DNA from: Methylopumilus universalis
GTDB taxonomy: Bacteria > Pseudomonadota > Gammaproteobacteria > Burkholderiales > Methylophilaceae
DNA: 64,000 nucleotides
Assembly (NCBI RefSeq): GCF_006363895.1
Contig: NZ_CP040953.1
Direction: 5' to 3' (one strand)
The notes under the pieces were generated by a model that had not been told where the DNA came from, did not search any database, and saw only the letters and a list, made by a program, of their open reading frames with translations. Of this stretch, positions 9,041 to 17,491 are shown piece by piece; the first letter of the stretch is position 1, and every line of letters starts with the position of its first letter. The translations under genes were made by a program, and so were the position numbers.

Positions 9041-9063
9041 TCATTTTAAAAATGAGTCATTTT
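9041..9063. promoter_or_regulatory. three-arm inverted repeat over the resB start
   Basis: TCATTTT (9041-9047), AAAATGA (9049-9055) and TCATTTT (9057-9063) are separated by single bases. The middle arm is complementary to both outer arms. The last arm covers the first two bases of the TTG start of resB. It may be an operator or a weak translational element; the function is unknown. Confidence 0.4.
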
Positions 9064-10999
9064 GAAATCTACTACATTTAATGTCAGAAAAATAAACCAA
9101 CTTCTGAGCTCAATGAGCTTTGCAGTCTCGATGCTTGTATTTTTGGGTATTGCATCAATCATAGGCACAATTCTTAAGCAGAATGAGCCATATGAAAATT
9201 ACATTATTAAATTTGGTCAATTTTGGTTTGGATATTTTGAAAAGATTGGCCTCTATGATGTGTATCACAGCATTTGGTTTTTAACGATCCTACTTTTCTT
9301 GGTGATATCTACAACACTTTGCATTTCTAAAAATACACCAGCAATTCTTAAAGATTTTCTAGTATTCAAAGATTCTTTGGAGGAGAAATCTCTTCTATCC
9401 TTCTCGCACCATCTTGTTATAAAAAATAAAAAAATTGTGAATGTTTCAAAAATTCTTAATTACTTAAAGCAAGTTAAATTTAAGATTAAAGAGAAATCAA
9501 AAGAAAATGGTGATATTTTAATTGTAGCCAAAAAAGGTAACTATCAGCGTTTAGGTTATATTTTGACCCATGTGGGCGTAGTAGTAATTTGCTTGGGCGG
9601 ACTATTAGATGGAAATTTAACTTTTAAAGCACAAGAGTTGCTAGGGTATAAAAAAATAGAAACATTAGATATACCAGCCTCAAAAGTCCCAGAGGTAAGC
9701 AGGTTGAGTTCTGACAATACTTCATTTAGGGCGAATATGACGCTTGTTGAAGGTGGTTCAGATAATGTTGCATTTGTGAGAATGAAGGATGGGTATCTTG
9801 TACAAGATTTACCTTTCAAAATAACTTTAAAAGATTTTAGAATTAACCATTATTCAACAGGCATGCCCAAATCATTTGAAAGTGATTTGGTTATTTCCGA
9901 TCCAGAATTCCCCCAGGGTATAGCAAAAACAATTAGTGTGAATCATCCTTTTACTTATAAAGGTATTGCAATATATCAATCAGATTTCCAGGATGGTGGT
10001 ACAAAACTCGATATTAAATTACGGAGCTTATTCAATTCGAATGCACCTCAAAAAATAGGTGGACAAATCTTTGAAAAAGTTAAATTGGATAAAGATCAAA
10101 TTACCTATGAATTTAATGATTTTAGAAAGTTTAATATATTGCATTTAAAAGAGGGCGAGAAAGAAAAGCCCAGAAATGTAGGCCCAAGCGTTACCTATAA
10201 AATTAGAAATAACTCAGGACAGGCTCGCGAATACCTTTCGTATCAATATGCTATGGAAATTGATGGACGTTCTTTCTTTATTACCGGCATGAGAGAAACG
10301 CCGCAAGAAGAGTTCAGATATTTAAAAGTCCCTGCAGATAAAAAAGGGTCAATTGATGACTTTATGTTATTTAAAGACGCACTTCAAAATGAGGCTTTGA
10401 TTTCGGCTGTCGCAAAAAAAATAGCAAATCAATCCATGAATGCAGACAAAAATGATACTGTTAAAGAATCGTTTGAAAATAGTGTCAATAAATTAATGAC
10501 TTTATTTGCAAAGGGAGGATTTTCAAGCGTTTCTGAAAATTTAGATAAAAATATACCTCCTAGTGAAAAAGAAAAAGCCGCACAGACTTATTTAAAAATT
10601 ATTGATATTGCATCAGTCGAGCTTTATAGAAATCGATTTAATTTTTTAGGCAAAGAGCTTGACCAAGGGCGCATTAAATTTATTCAAGACTCTTTAAATG
10701 CATATAGTGATATGTTTTTCTTTGGAGCCCCTTACTATTTTGAATTGACAAATTACGAACAAAAAGAGGCAAGCGGACTTCAGCTGACTAAATCGCCTGG
10801 GCAATTCTGGGTTTATTTGGGGTCTCTAAGTTTAGTGCTTGGTATTTTTTCAATGATTTATTTACATGAAAGAAAATTTTGGTTACTTATTAAGGCAAAA
10901 GGTGGCGTTATTCTTGCACTGAGCTCTAATCGCAAAAATATAGATTTTGAAAGTGATTACAAAAAATTAACTAACGATATTCGGAAAATTATTCAATGA
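9062..10999 (+). CDS. resB: cytochrome c biogenesis protein ResB (system II, Ccs1)
   Basis: Membrane half of the system II haem lyase, holding apocytochrome and haem for thioether formation on the periplasmic side. Membrane segments are visible at about residues 16-40, 76-98 and 166-185, and near 584-605, with a large periplasmic domain before the last. The N-terminal IGTILKQNEP motif is typical. The start is TTG, because an in-frame stop lies at 9053-9055 and the next ATG is at codon 18. The 645-residue length is within the family range. It forms an operon with resC and follows cytochrome c4, a likely substrate. Confidence 0.92.
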   Translation: MKSTTFNVRKINQLLSSMSFAVSMLVFLGIASIIGTILKQNEPYENYIIKFGQFWFGYFEKIGLYDVYHSIWFLTILLFLVISTTLCISKNTPAILKDFLVFKDSLEEKSLLSFSHHLVIKNKKIVNVSKILNYLKQVKFKIKEKSKENGDILIVAKKGNYQRLGYILTHVGVVVICLGGLLDGNLTFKAQELLGYKKIETLDIPASKVPEVSRLSSDNTSFRANMTLVEGGSDNVAFVRMKDGYLVQDLPFKITLKDFRINHYSTGMPKSFESDLVISDPEFPQGIAKTISVNHPFTYKGIAIYQSDFQDGGTKLDIKLRSLFNSNAPQKIGGQIFEKVKLDKDQITYEFNDFRKFNILHLKEGEKEKPRNVGPSVTYKIRNNSGQAREYLSYQYAMEIDGRSFFITGMRETPQEEFRYLKVPADKKGSIDDFMLFKDALQNEALISAVAKKIANQSMNADKNDTVKESFENSVNKLMTLFAKGGFSSVSENLDKNIPPSEKEKAAQTYLKIIDIASVELYRNRFNFLGKELDQGRIKFIQDSLNAYSDMFFFGAPYYFELTNYEQKEASGLQLTKSPGQFWVYLGSLSLVLGIFSMIYLHERKFWLLIKAKGGVILALSSNRKNIDFESDYKKLTNDIRKIIQ

Positions 11000-11009
11000 T
11001 AGGTGAGCT

Positions 11010-12143
11010 ATGTTAAGTAAATTATTTAAATCTTTAAAAACGACTTCTCAAACATTTAATGTTTTATATCTTATCTTTTTGTTAGGAGGTGCTTTGTATG
11101 CACTAAAAACATTTCATAGCTACATGGATATTTATGAAAAGGTAATTTTATTCGGAAGTGTTGGTTTTTTTAGCTGGCTTGGTTGGAGCTGGAGTCATTT
11201 TAAAAAAATCACAATATTAGTTTTTATAATCAGTCTTTTCTCTATCCAGCTATATAAAGGGGTGTTAATTAATAATGAACAAGTCTTTTTATTGAAATAC
11301 TTAATAGCAAGTCAACCGGCCATTATGTGGATGAATGTGTTTTTTGTTTTATCACTTTTACTGTATTGGATAGGACTTCTTACAAAAAATAATTTCCTTA
11401 ATGATATTGCATCCTCTTTTACATCAGTGGCTACTCTATTCGGATTTATTGGATTACTTGTAAGATGGTATGAATCTTACTTAATAGGTCTCGATGTTGG
11501 CCATATTCCGATTAGTAACTTATATGAAGTATTTATTTTATTTTGCTTAATCACATCGCTTTTATATCTATTTTACGAAGAAAAATTCAATACTAAAAAG
11601 CTAGGTGCATTTGTATTGATTATTATTAATGCGGCTGTAGGATTTATTTTATGGTACACATTTGATCGTCAAGCAGATGGAGTGCAGCCATTGGTTCCAG
11701 CACTTCAATCTTATTGGATGAAAATACATGTGCCCGCAAATTTTATTGGATATGGATCTTTTTCATTGGCAGCTATGGTGTCGGTAGCTTACTTACTTTC
11801 AGGTAAAAAAATACTCACTTCTTATTTACCAAAACTAGCTGTGCTTGATGATCTTATTTATAAATCTATTGCAATTGGATTTATCTTTTTTACAATCGCA
11901 ACGATATTAGGTGCTATATGGGCGGCGGAAGCTTGGGGCGGTTATTGGTCATGGGACCCTAAAGAAACATGGGCGCTAATCGTTTGGTTAAATTATGCAG
12001 CGTGGCTTCATTATCGAATTGTCAAAGGCTTAAGAGGGGCTATTTTAGCTTGGTGGGCTTTGATTGGGCTCATTATTACAACATTCGCTTTTTTAGGCGT
12101 TAATATGTTTTTATCTGGGCTACATTCATACGGCGAATTATAA
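11010..12143 (+). CDS. resC: cytochrome c biogenesis protein ResC/CcsA (CcsB type)
   Basis: Polytopic haem-handling partner of ResB. The tryptophan-rich WWD motif WGGYWSWDPKETWA near residues 311-324 presents haem to the CXXCH of apocytochromes, and conserved histidines flank it. About eight hydrophobic segments span the 377 residues. It starts 10 bases after resB with ATG and a GGTGAG upstream. Together ResB and ResC make the Ccm (system I) proteins unnecessary; none is seen here. Substrates in this window would be cytochrome c4 and cytochrome c1. Confidence 0.93.
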   Translation: MLSKLFKSLKTTSQTFNVLYLIFLLGGALYALKTFHSYMDIYEKVILFGSVGFFSWLGWSWSHFKKITILVFIISLFSIQLYKGVLINNEQVFLLKYLIASQPAIMWMNVFFVLSLLLYWIGLLTKNNFLNDIASSFTSVATLFGFIGLLVRWYESYLIGLDVGHIPISNLYEVFILFCLITSLLYLFYEEKFNTKKLGAFVLIIINAAVGFILWYTFDRQADGVQPLVPALQSYWMKIHVPANFIGYGSFSLAAMVSVAYLLSGKKILTSYLPKLAVLDDLIYKSIAIGFIFFTIATILGAIWAAEAWGGYWSWDPKETWALIVWLNYAAWLHYRIVKGLRGAILAWWALIGLIITTFAFLGVNMFLSGLHSYGEL

Positions 12144-12182
12144 TTTCATAGTAAAATGACTTTATAAAATTCACTTTCAAAT

Positions 12183-12986
12183 ATGACCCAAAAAAATATA
12201 GTCGAAATTAAAAACCTATCTTTTGGCTACGATAATCGTATGCTTCATAAAGATATCAATATGGTTTTTCCGCGCGGTAAAGTCACGGCTATTATGGGTG
12301 GAAGTGGTTGTGGTAAAACAACTATTCTTCGTTTGATTGGTGGACAAATTAAACCTAAAGCAGGTCAGGTTTCTGTGGACGGCAAGATTGTTCATAAACA
12401 AGATAGGCAAGGCATTTATGAATTGCGAAGAAAAATGGGCATGCTTTTCCAGCATGGCGCACTTTTTACAGACTTGTCTGTATTTGACAACGTGGCATTT
12501 CCAATGCGTGAACATACAAAATTACCTGAAAGCATGATTCGTGATTTAGTGCTTATGAAACTTAATGCTGTAGGTCTTCGAGGCGCTCATAAGCTCATGT
12601 CTACTGAACTCTCAGGCGGCATGGCAAGACGCGTTGCTCTTGCAAGAGCCATTGCATTAGACCCAGATATTATTATGTATGACGAGCCTTTTGCAGGATT
12701 AGACCCTATTTCTATGGCAGTGATTTGTGACCTCATTAGAACGCTCAATGATGCGTTAGGGGCAACTTCAATTATTGTGACGCATGATGTAGAAGAAGCT
12801 TTTTCTTTTGCAGACTATATTTATTTTATTGCAGATGGCATAGTCGCTGCAGAGGGCACACCTAAAGAACTATCAAAATCTAAACTCCCTTTTGTGCATC
12901 AATTTGTTCATGGCGAAAAAGATGGCCCCGTCCCATTCCATTACAATGCACCTGGTTATAAAAAAGATATTTACGAGTCTGTTTAA
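12183..12986 (+). CDS. mlaF: phospholipid transport ATP-binding protein MlaF
   Basis: ATPase of the inner-membrane MlaFEDB complex that maintains outer-membrane lipid asymmetry. Walker A is GGSGCGKTT (39-47), the signature is LSGGMARR, Walker B is IIMYDEPFAGLDP and the switch histidine is in VTHDVEEA. The C-terminal extension with FVHGEKDGPVPFHY is typical of MlaF. It opens the mlaFEDCB operon, and mlaE begins two bases after its stop. The 39-base gap before it is rich in A and T and may contain a promoter, but no clear -35/-10 pair was found. Confidence 0.95.
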   Translation: MTQKNIVEIKNLSFGYDNRMLHKDINMVFPRGKVTAIMGGSGCGKTTILRLIGGQIKPKAGQVSVDGKIVHKQDRQGIYELRRKMGMLFQHGALFTDLSVFDNVAFPMREHTKLPESMIRDLVLMKLNAVGLRGAHKLMSTELSGGMARRVALARAIALDPDIIMYDEPFAGLDPISMAVICDLIRTLNDALGATSIIVTHDVEEAFSFADYIYFIADGIVAAEGTPKELSKSKLPFVHQFVHGEKDGPVPFHYNAPGYKKDIYESV

Positions 12987-12988
12987 TC

Positions 12989-13777
12989 ATGAACCCAATT
13001 TTTAAAATTTTAAGTAGTTTAGGTAACCAAGTGACTTCAAGAATTTGGCGTCTTGGCTCTGCTACACGTTTATTTTTATTAACTTTAATTTATTCAGGTG
13101 AAAGTTTTAGGCGTATTCATTTAACGATCCGCGAAATTTATTTCACTGGCGTAATGTCTTTAATTATTATCATAGTGTCTGCTTTCTTCGTAGGCATGGT
13201 CTTAGGTTTGCAAGGTTATTACACACTTCAAAAATATGGCTCATCAGAATCTATCGGTGTTTTAGTGGCATTAGCGCTTCTGAGAGAGCTTGGACCCGTT
13301 GTAACAGCACTCTTATTTGCTGGTAGAGCTGGCACTGCAATTACTGCTGAAATTGGCTTAATGAAGGCTACCGAGCAATTATCTGCTATGGAAATGATGG
13401 CCGTAAGTCCTATTGCTAGAATTATTGGCCCAAGATTTTGGGCGGGGGTCATTTCAATGCCTATATTGGCTTCCATTTTTTCAATGGTAGGTGTGATGGG
13501 CGGTTATCTAGTTGCAGTGCCCATCATCGGTGTGGATCACGGTGCATTTTGGTCACAGATGAACGTGAATGTTGACTTTAGATTTGACGTGGTTAACGGG
13601 CTGATTAAGAGCGTTGTATTTGGAATTGCTTGTACGATTATTGCCCTTTATGAAGGCTTTGACGCCCCCCCAACAGCCGAAGGTGTTAGTCGAGCCACCA
13701 CAAGAACTGTCGTAACTTCTTCATTGACTGTTTTGGGATTAGATTTTATTTTAACTTCGTTTATGATTGCGCATTAA
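12989..13777 (+). CDS. mlaE: phospholipid transport permease MlaE
   Basis: Integral membrane permease of the Mla complex (MlaE/TTG domain family), 262 residues with about five membrane segments. Family stretches include LRELGPVVTALLFAGRAGTAI, split here by the membrane, and AEIGLMKATEQ. It lies between the ATPase MlaF and the MCE protein MlaD, the standard order. Nothing is truncated. Lipid is the established substrate in E. coli; the direction of transport is debated for the family. Confidence 0.95.
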   Translation: MNPIFKILSSLGNQVTSRIWRLGSATRLFLLTLIYSGESFRRIHLTIREIYFTGVMSLIIIIVSAFFVGMVLGLQGYYTLQKYGSSESIGVLVALALLRELGPVVTALLFAGRAGTAITAEIGLMKATEQLSAMEMMAVSPIARIIGPRFWAGVISMPILASIFSMVGVMGGYLVAVPIIGVDHGAFWSQMNVNVDFRFDVVNGLIKSVVFGIACTIIALYEGFDAPPTAEGVSRATTRTVVTSSLTVLGLDFILTSFMIAH

Positions 13778-13795
13778 TATAGGATTGGAGCAAAT

Positions 13796-14263
13796 ATGGA
13801 TAAGACAACGTTAGATATTTGGGTAGGTTTATTTGTAGCGATTGGAATTGCTGCACTTATGGGCCTTGCTATGAAAGTTGGCAACCTAACAAGCAACACA
13901 CTAGGGGAAACCTATGCAGTCACGGCAAATTATGAGAATATTGGAGGCCTTAAACCAAGAGCGCCTGTTAAGAGTTCGGGTGTTGTCGTAGGCCGCATTG
14001 ATAACATCAAATTTGACACTAAAGTTTATCAGGCTGTTGTGACTTTAAAAATAGACAAAAGATATCCGTTCCCTAAAGATACTTTTGCAAATATTTATAC
14101 ATCAGGATTATTGGGTGAACAATACATTAGTTTAGAGGCAGGTGGCGATGATCACTTTCTGAAAGAGGGAGATCGTATTTCTAAGACTCAAGATGCGGTT
14201 GTATTAGAAAAGCTCATCAGTCAGTTTTTGTATAACAAAGCTACTGAAGAGCCAAAAAAATAA
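13796..14263 (+). CDS. mlaD: MCE-domain protein MlaD
   Basis: Periplasmic lipid-binding subunit that forms a hexameric ring on MlaE. Residues about 8-28 form one N-terminal membrane anchor. The MCE domain follows (YENIGGLKPRAPVKSSGVVVG, in which the residues GLKPRAPVK are the signature). The end of the domain has the FANIYTSGLLGEQYISLEAGG segment. At 155 residues it is close to other bacterial MlaD proteins, with a short C-terminal tail. The start has a GATTGGAG ribosome-binding site. Confidence 0.93.
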   Translation: MDKTTLDIWVGLFVAIGIAALMGLAMKVGNLTSNTLGETYAVTANYENIGGLKPRAPVKSSGVVVGRIDNIKFDTKVYQAVVTLKIDKRYPFPKDTFANIYTSGLLGEQYISLEAGGDDHFLKEGDRISKTQDAVVLEKLISQFLYNKATEEPKK

Positions 14264-14290
14264 TTAAAATTTAAAAGGAATTTTAAAGAT

Positions 14291-14902
14291 ATGAAAAAAT
14301 TTTTATTAGTGATCTTAAGTTTAATGATGTCGATGAGCATATTTGCTGCTGAGGCACCTGATGTTTTTGTTAAGAAAACAGCCGATGAAATTTTTGAAAT
14401 TTTAAAAACCGATAAAGATTTAAAAGCAGGCAATAGAGAAAAAGCTTACAAAATTACTGAAGAGAAGATATTACCTTACTTTAATTTTGATCGTATCTCT
14501 AGGCTTGTATTAGGTAAAGCATATCCAGCCGCAACAAAAGATGAGCAGGAAGCCTTTAAAAGAGAATTTAGAACTATGCTTGTAAAAACTTATGGCACTG
14601 CTCTATTAAGATTTAAAGATCAGACGCTCAACTATAAGCCAGCTCGATTTGAGCCCACTGACGAAGAAGTGTTAATTAAAACAGAGGTATTACAGCCAGG
14701 GGCACCACCTTTACCTATTGATTACATGCTTGAAAAAGATGGTAATTCATGGAAAGTTTTTGACATTATTATTGAAGGCGTGAGTTTAGTAACAAATTAT
14801 CGCGGCCAATTTGGCAATGAAATTCGACAAAATGGCATGGCTTCTCTTATTGCAAAACTTGCCGAGAAGAATGCTAATTTTGATAAAACCGCAAACAAAT
14901 GA
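14291..14902 (+). CDS. mlaC: periplasmic phospholipid-binding protein MlaC
   Basis: Soluble periplasmic carrier that moves phospholipid between MlaFEDB and the outer-membrane lipoprotein MlaA. A signal peptide ends near residue 20 (SIFAA/EAP). The mature part has family stretches such as YFNFDRISRLVLGKAYP, FKREFRTMLVKTYG and FDIIIEGVSLVTNYR. It has 203 residues. Its stop overlaps the mlaB start by four bases. No mlaA is present in this locus, so that partner would have to be encoded elsewhere. Confidence 0.93.
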   Translation: MKKFLLVILSLMMSMSIFAAEAPDVFVKKTADEIFEILKTDKDLKAGNREKAYKITEEKILPYFNFDRISRLVLGKAYPAATKDEQEAFKREFRTMLVKTYGTALLRFKDQTLNYKPARFEPTDEEVLIKTEVLQPGAPPLPIDYMLEKDGNSWKVFDIIIEGVSLVTNYRGQFGNEIRQNGMASLIAKLAEKNANFDKTANK

Positions 14903-15183
14903 TCGAGTTTGATAAAAATCAATGGTATTTAAGTGGTGATCTTACGATTGAAAAGATACCTACTATCATTGATTTAATTAATAAACAAAAAGCAGATAAA
15001 AAAACAACAATTGATTTTTCAAAAGTGACTTCAATTGACACTTCAACATTAAGTTTAATTTTTGAATTACAACGACAAGCTAAGAAAACTCAATCACATT
15101 TTACTTTTAAGAATTTACCAAAGAATTTAAATAGCCTTGCTAAATTATACGGAGTGGAAGATCTCGTATCTTCCCTTCATTAA
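14899..15183 (+). CDS. mlaB: STAS-domain protein MlaB
   Basis: Small cytoplasmic regulator that binds MlaF and stabilises the transporter. The whole 94-residue protein is one STAS domain, with the central TIDFSKVTSIDTSTLSLIFE strand-helix unit that carries the conserved Ser/Thr patch. It is translationally coupled to mlaC (ATGA). After it, CTTAAAT (15193-15199) and ATTTAAG (15204-15210) can pair but have no T run, so transcription may continue into the next ABC exporter. Confidence 0.85.
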   Translation: MIEFDKNQWYLSGDLTIEKIPTIIDLINKQKADKKTTIDFSKVTSIDTSTLSLIFELQRQAKKTQSHFTFKNLPKNLNSLAKLYGVEDLVSSLH

Positions 15184-15231
15184 AACTCTCCTCTTAAATT
15201 TCTATTTAAGAAACTTCCTTTACTCATTCTA

Positions 15232-16143
15232 ATGAAAAAAGCCATCGTATTTAATAAAGTTAGAAAAAGCTTCGGTAAATTAGAAGCTCTCAAAGGTATT
15301 GATTTAACCATTGAAGAAGGCGAATTTTTTGCGTTGTTAGGACCAAATGGTGCAGGCAAATCAACACTTATTAATATTCTAGCCGGACTCGCAAAGCCAT
15401 CTTCTGGATCAATCAAAGTCATGGGATATGACGTCATTCAAGATTATCAAAATGCGAGAAGATCGCTTGGTGTTGTGCCACAAGAATTAGTGTTCGACCC
15501 TTTTTTTAATGTTCGCGAAATGCTCAGATTTCAAGCTGGTTATTTTGGTAAAGGCCGTGAAAATGATGATTGGATTGATGAAGTAATTGAAGGCCTTGAT
15601 CTTCAAGAAAAGGCTAATACAAATATGAGAATGCTTTCTGGCGGCATGAAAAGGAGGGCTTTAATTGCACAAGCGCTCGTACATAAACCTCCAGTCATTG
15701 TTCTAGATGAGCCAACAGCTGGAGTAGACGTAGAGCTAAGAAACAGACTATGGCAGTTTATTAAAAAACTGAATCAAAAAGGCCACACCATTGTTCTAAC
15801 CACGCATTATTTAGAAGAAGCTGAGGCCTTATGCAGCCGCGTAGCTATGATGGATCAGGGCAAGGTAGTCGCATTAGACAAAACGAGAAATTTATTAAAG
15901 CGCTTTTCAGCGAAAAATTTAAAATTACGTTTAGATTTAAAAGGGAAAAAAATTCCAATAAATATTCAAAAGCTCATTCAGTCCAAAGATCATGATTTCA
16001 TAACTTTCTTACTTGAAGAAATATCAGAAGTAGAATTTATTATGGGCGAATTAAAAAAAACAAAAATTAAAATATTGGATATGGAGCTTACAAATTCTGA
16101 TTTAGAAAATGTCTTCTTGAAACTTACTGGAAGTAAAAGATGA
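15232..16143 (+). CDS. ABC exporter ATP-binding protein (YadG-like)
   Basis: Cytoplasmic ATPase of an ABC-2 type exporter. Walker A is GPNGAGKST, the signature LSGGMKRRA, Walker B VIVLDEPTAGVD and the switch TTHYLEEAE. At 303 residues it has a C-terminal extension that varies within the family. The next gene, its permease, overlaps by four bases. Its place between mla and ibaG-murA is common in betaproteobacteria and suggests a cell-envelope role, but the substrate is unknown. Confidence 0.85.
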   Translation: MKKAIVFNKVRKSFGKLEALKGIDLTIEEGEFFALLGPNGAGKSTLINILAGLAKPSSGSIKVMGYDVIQDYQNARRSLGVVPQELVFDPFFNVREMLRFQAGYFGKGRENDDWIDEVIEGLDLQEKANTNMRMLSGGMKRRALIAQALVHKPPVIVLDEPTAGVDVELRNRLWQFIKKLNQKGHTIVLTTHYLEEAEALCSRVAMMDQGKVVALDKTRNLLKRFSAKNLKLRLDLKGKKIPINIQKLIQSKDHDFITFLLEEISEVEFIMGELKKTKIKILDMELTNSDLENVFLKLTGSKR

Positions 16144-16916
16144 TCAATTTTAAAAATGAATTTTTAGGGACGTGGACGCTTCTTAAAAAAGAACTATTAA
16201 GATTCTGGCGCGTAGTTTTTCAAACAGTAGCAGCTCCAGTTATTACTGCAGTTCTTTACTTACTTATTTTTTCTCATGTTTTAGCAAACCACGTGAAGGT
16301 TTATGACAATATTGAGTACACTGCGTTCCTTATTCCAGGGTTGATCATGATGTCCTTATTGCAAAATTCGTTTGCAAATAGCTCATCAAGTCTTATTCAG
16401 TCGAAAGTCATGGGAAATATTGTATTTATTTTATTAACACCAATCACCTATCTTCAATTCTTCCTAGCCTTCTTAATAGCTTCAATTGTGAGAGGTGTTT
16501 TTGTAGGCGCTTGTATTTATTTATTTGCTCTTTTATATGTAGATTTGCCCATGTTGCATCCATGGATTATTTTTGGATTCGCAATGATTGGTGGCGCATT
16601 GCTCGGAACATTTGGCATCATTGCAGGTATATGGGCTCATCGATTTGATCAGATGGCAGTCTTCCAGAATTTTGTGATCATGCCATTATCTTTTTTATCA
16701 GGAGTATTTTATTCAATTCATTCCTTGCCGCCTTTTTGGCAAAAGCTATCTCAGCTCAATCCTTTCTTTTATATGATTGATGGTTTTAGGTACGGTTTTT
16801 TTGGGCAATCTGACGTTGCTCCATTGTTAAGCCTCTCAATCGTGACCTTCTTTTTCATTGTGTTAGCTTCCCTTACCTTAGGAATGTTAAAATCCGGCTA
16901 TAAATTAAGAAGTTAA
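16140..16916 (+). CDS. ABC-2 type exporter permease (YadH-like)
   Basis: Membrane partner of the preceding ATPase: 258 residues and six hydrophobic segments, with the ABC-2 family motif MMPLSFLSGVFYSI (seen as IMPLSFLSGVFYSI) and NPFFYMIDGFRYG near the C-terminus. The start overlaps the ATPase stop (ATGA). The transported compound cannot be read from the sequence; an envelope-related substrate is suggested only by its neighbours. Confidence 0.85.
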   Translation: MINFKNEFLGTWTLLKKELLRFWRVVFQTVAAPVITAVLYLLIFSHVLANHVKVYDNIEYTAFLIPGLIMMSLLQNSFANSSSSLIQSKVMGNIVFILLTPITYLQFFLAFLIASIVRGVFVGACIYLFALLYVDLPMLHPWIIFGFAMIGGALLGTFGIIAGIWAHRFDQMAVFQNFVIMPLSFLSGVFYSIHSLPPFWQKLSQLNPFFYMIDGFRYGFFGQSDVAPLLSLSIVTFFFIVLASLTLGMLKSGYKLRS

Positions 16917-16919
16917 AAG

Positions 16920-17162
16920 ATGACATCCAACGATATTAAGCAATCGATTATAGAAAAACTTGAATGTGAGTTTGTTGAAATTTTAGGTGAGGATGGCGCT
17001 CATTTTGAAGGCACGATTGTAAGTAGTTTATTTGAAGGATTAAATCGAGTTAAACAACACCAATTGGTATTTAATGCTTTAGGCGATAAGATGAAAAGTG
17101 ACATTCATGCTTTATCTATGAAGACTTATACGCCAAATGAATGGGATCAATTAAAAACGTAA
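16920..17162 (+). CDS. ibaG: BolA-family protein IbaG
   Basis: An 80-residue BolA-fold protein. The end of the domain (HQLVFNALGDKMKSDIHALSMKTYTPNEW) reads like IbaG/YrbA, with the conserved IHAL..KT.TP.EW ending in residues about 62-76. It starts three bases after the exporter permease and lies directly before a CGFS glutaredoxin. BolA and monothiol glutaredoxin proteins form [2Fe-2S] heterodimers, so the pair is probably functionally linked. Confidence 0.88.
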   Translation: MTSNDIKQSIIEKLECEFVEILGEDGAHFEGTIVSSLFEGLNRVKQHQLVFNALGDKMKSDIHALSMKTYTPNEWDQLKT

Positions 17163-17178
17163 TATTGAGGAGTAAGGC

Positions 17179-17490
17179 ATGAGTGTGCAAGATAAGATAC
17201 AAAAAACAATCAATGAACACAATGTAGTTTTATACATGAAAGGAAGCCCCAAATTTCCTCAGTGTGGATTTTCTAGTCTAGCAACTAAAATTTTAGATGC
17301 TTGTGATACTGATTTTCATGCTGTTGATGTATTGCAAGACCCGGAAATAAGAGAAGGCATCAAAGTATTTGCTAATTGGCCAACTATTCCACAGCTTTAT
17401 ATTCATGGAGAATTTATTGGCGGTGCAGACATTATTAAAGAGATGTATGAAACTGGAGAATTAGTAAAGTTATTAAAGGCTAATTCATAA
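17179..17490 (+). CDS. grxD: monothiol glutaredoxin (Grx4 type)
   Basis: A 103-residue single-domain glutaredoxin with the CGFS motif (C29-S32) that binds a shared [2Fe-2S] cluster with glutathione. The KGSPKFPQCGFS and WPTIPQLYI (cis-proline) stretches and the GGADI glutathione site are intact. It is preceded by a TTGAGGAG ribosome-binding site, and the murA start follows immediately. Its likely roles are iron-sulfur cluster delivery and iron sensing together with IbaG. Confidence 0.93.
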   Translation: MSVQDKIQKTINEHNVVLYMKGSPKFPQCGFSSLATKILDACDTDFHAVDVLQDPEIREGIKVFANWPTIPQLYIHGEFIGGADIIKEMYETGELVKLLKANS

Positions 17491-17491
17491 C

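Noticed and set aside
15193..15210. Perfect 7-bp hairpin after mlaB as a terminator
   Set aside because: No T run follows on either strand and the stem is A/T-rich, so termination is unlikely.
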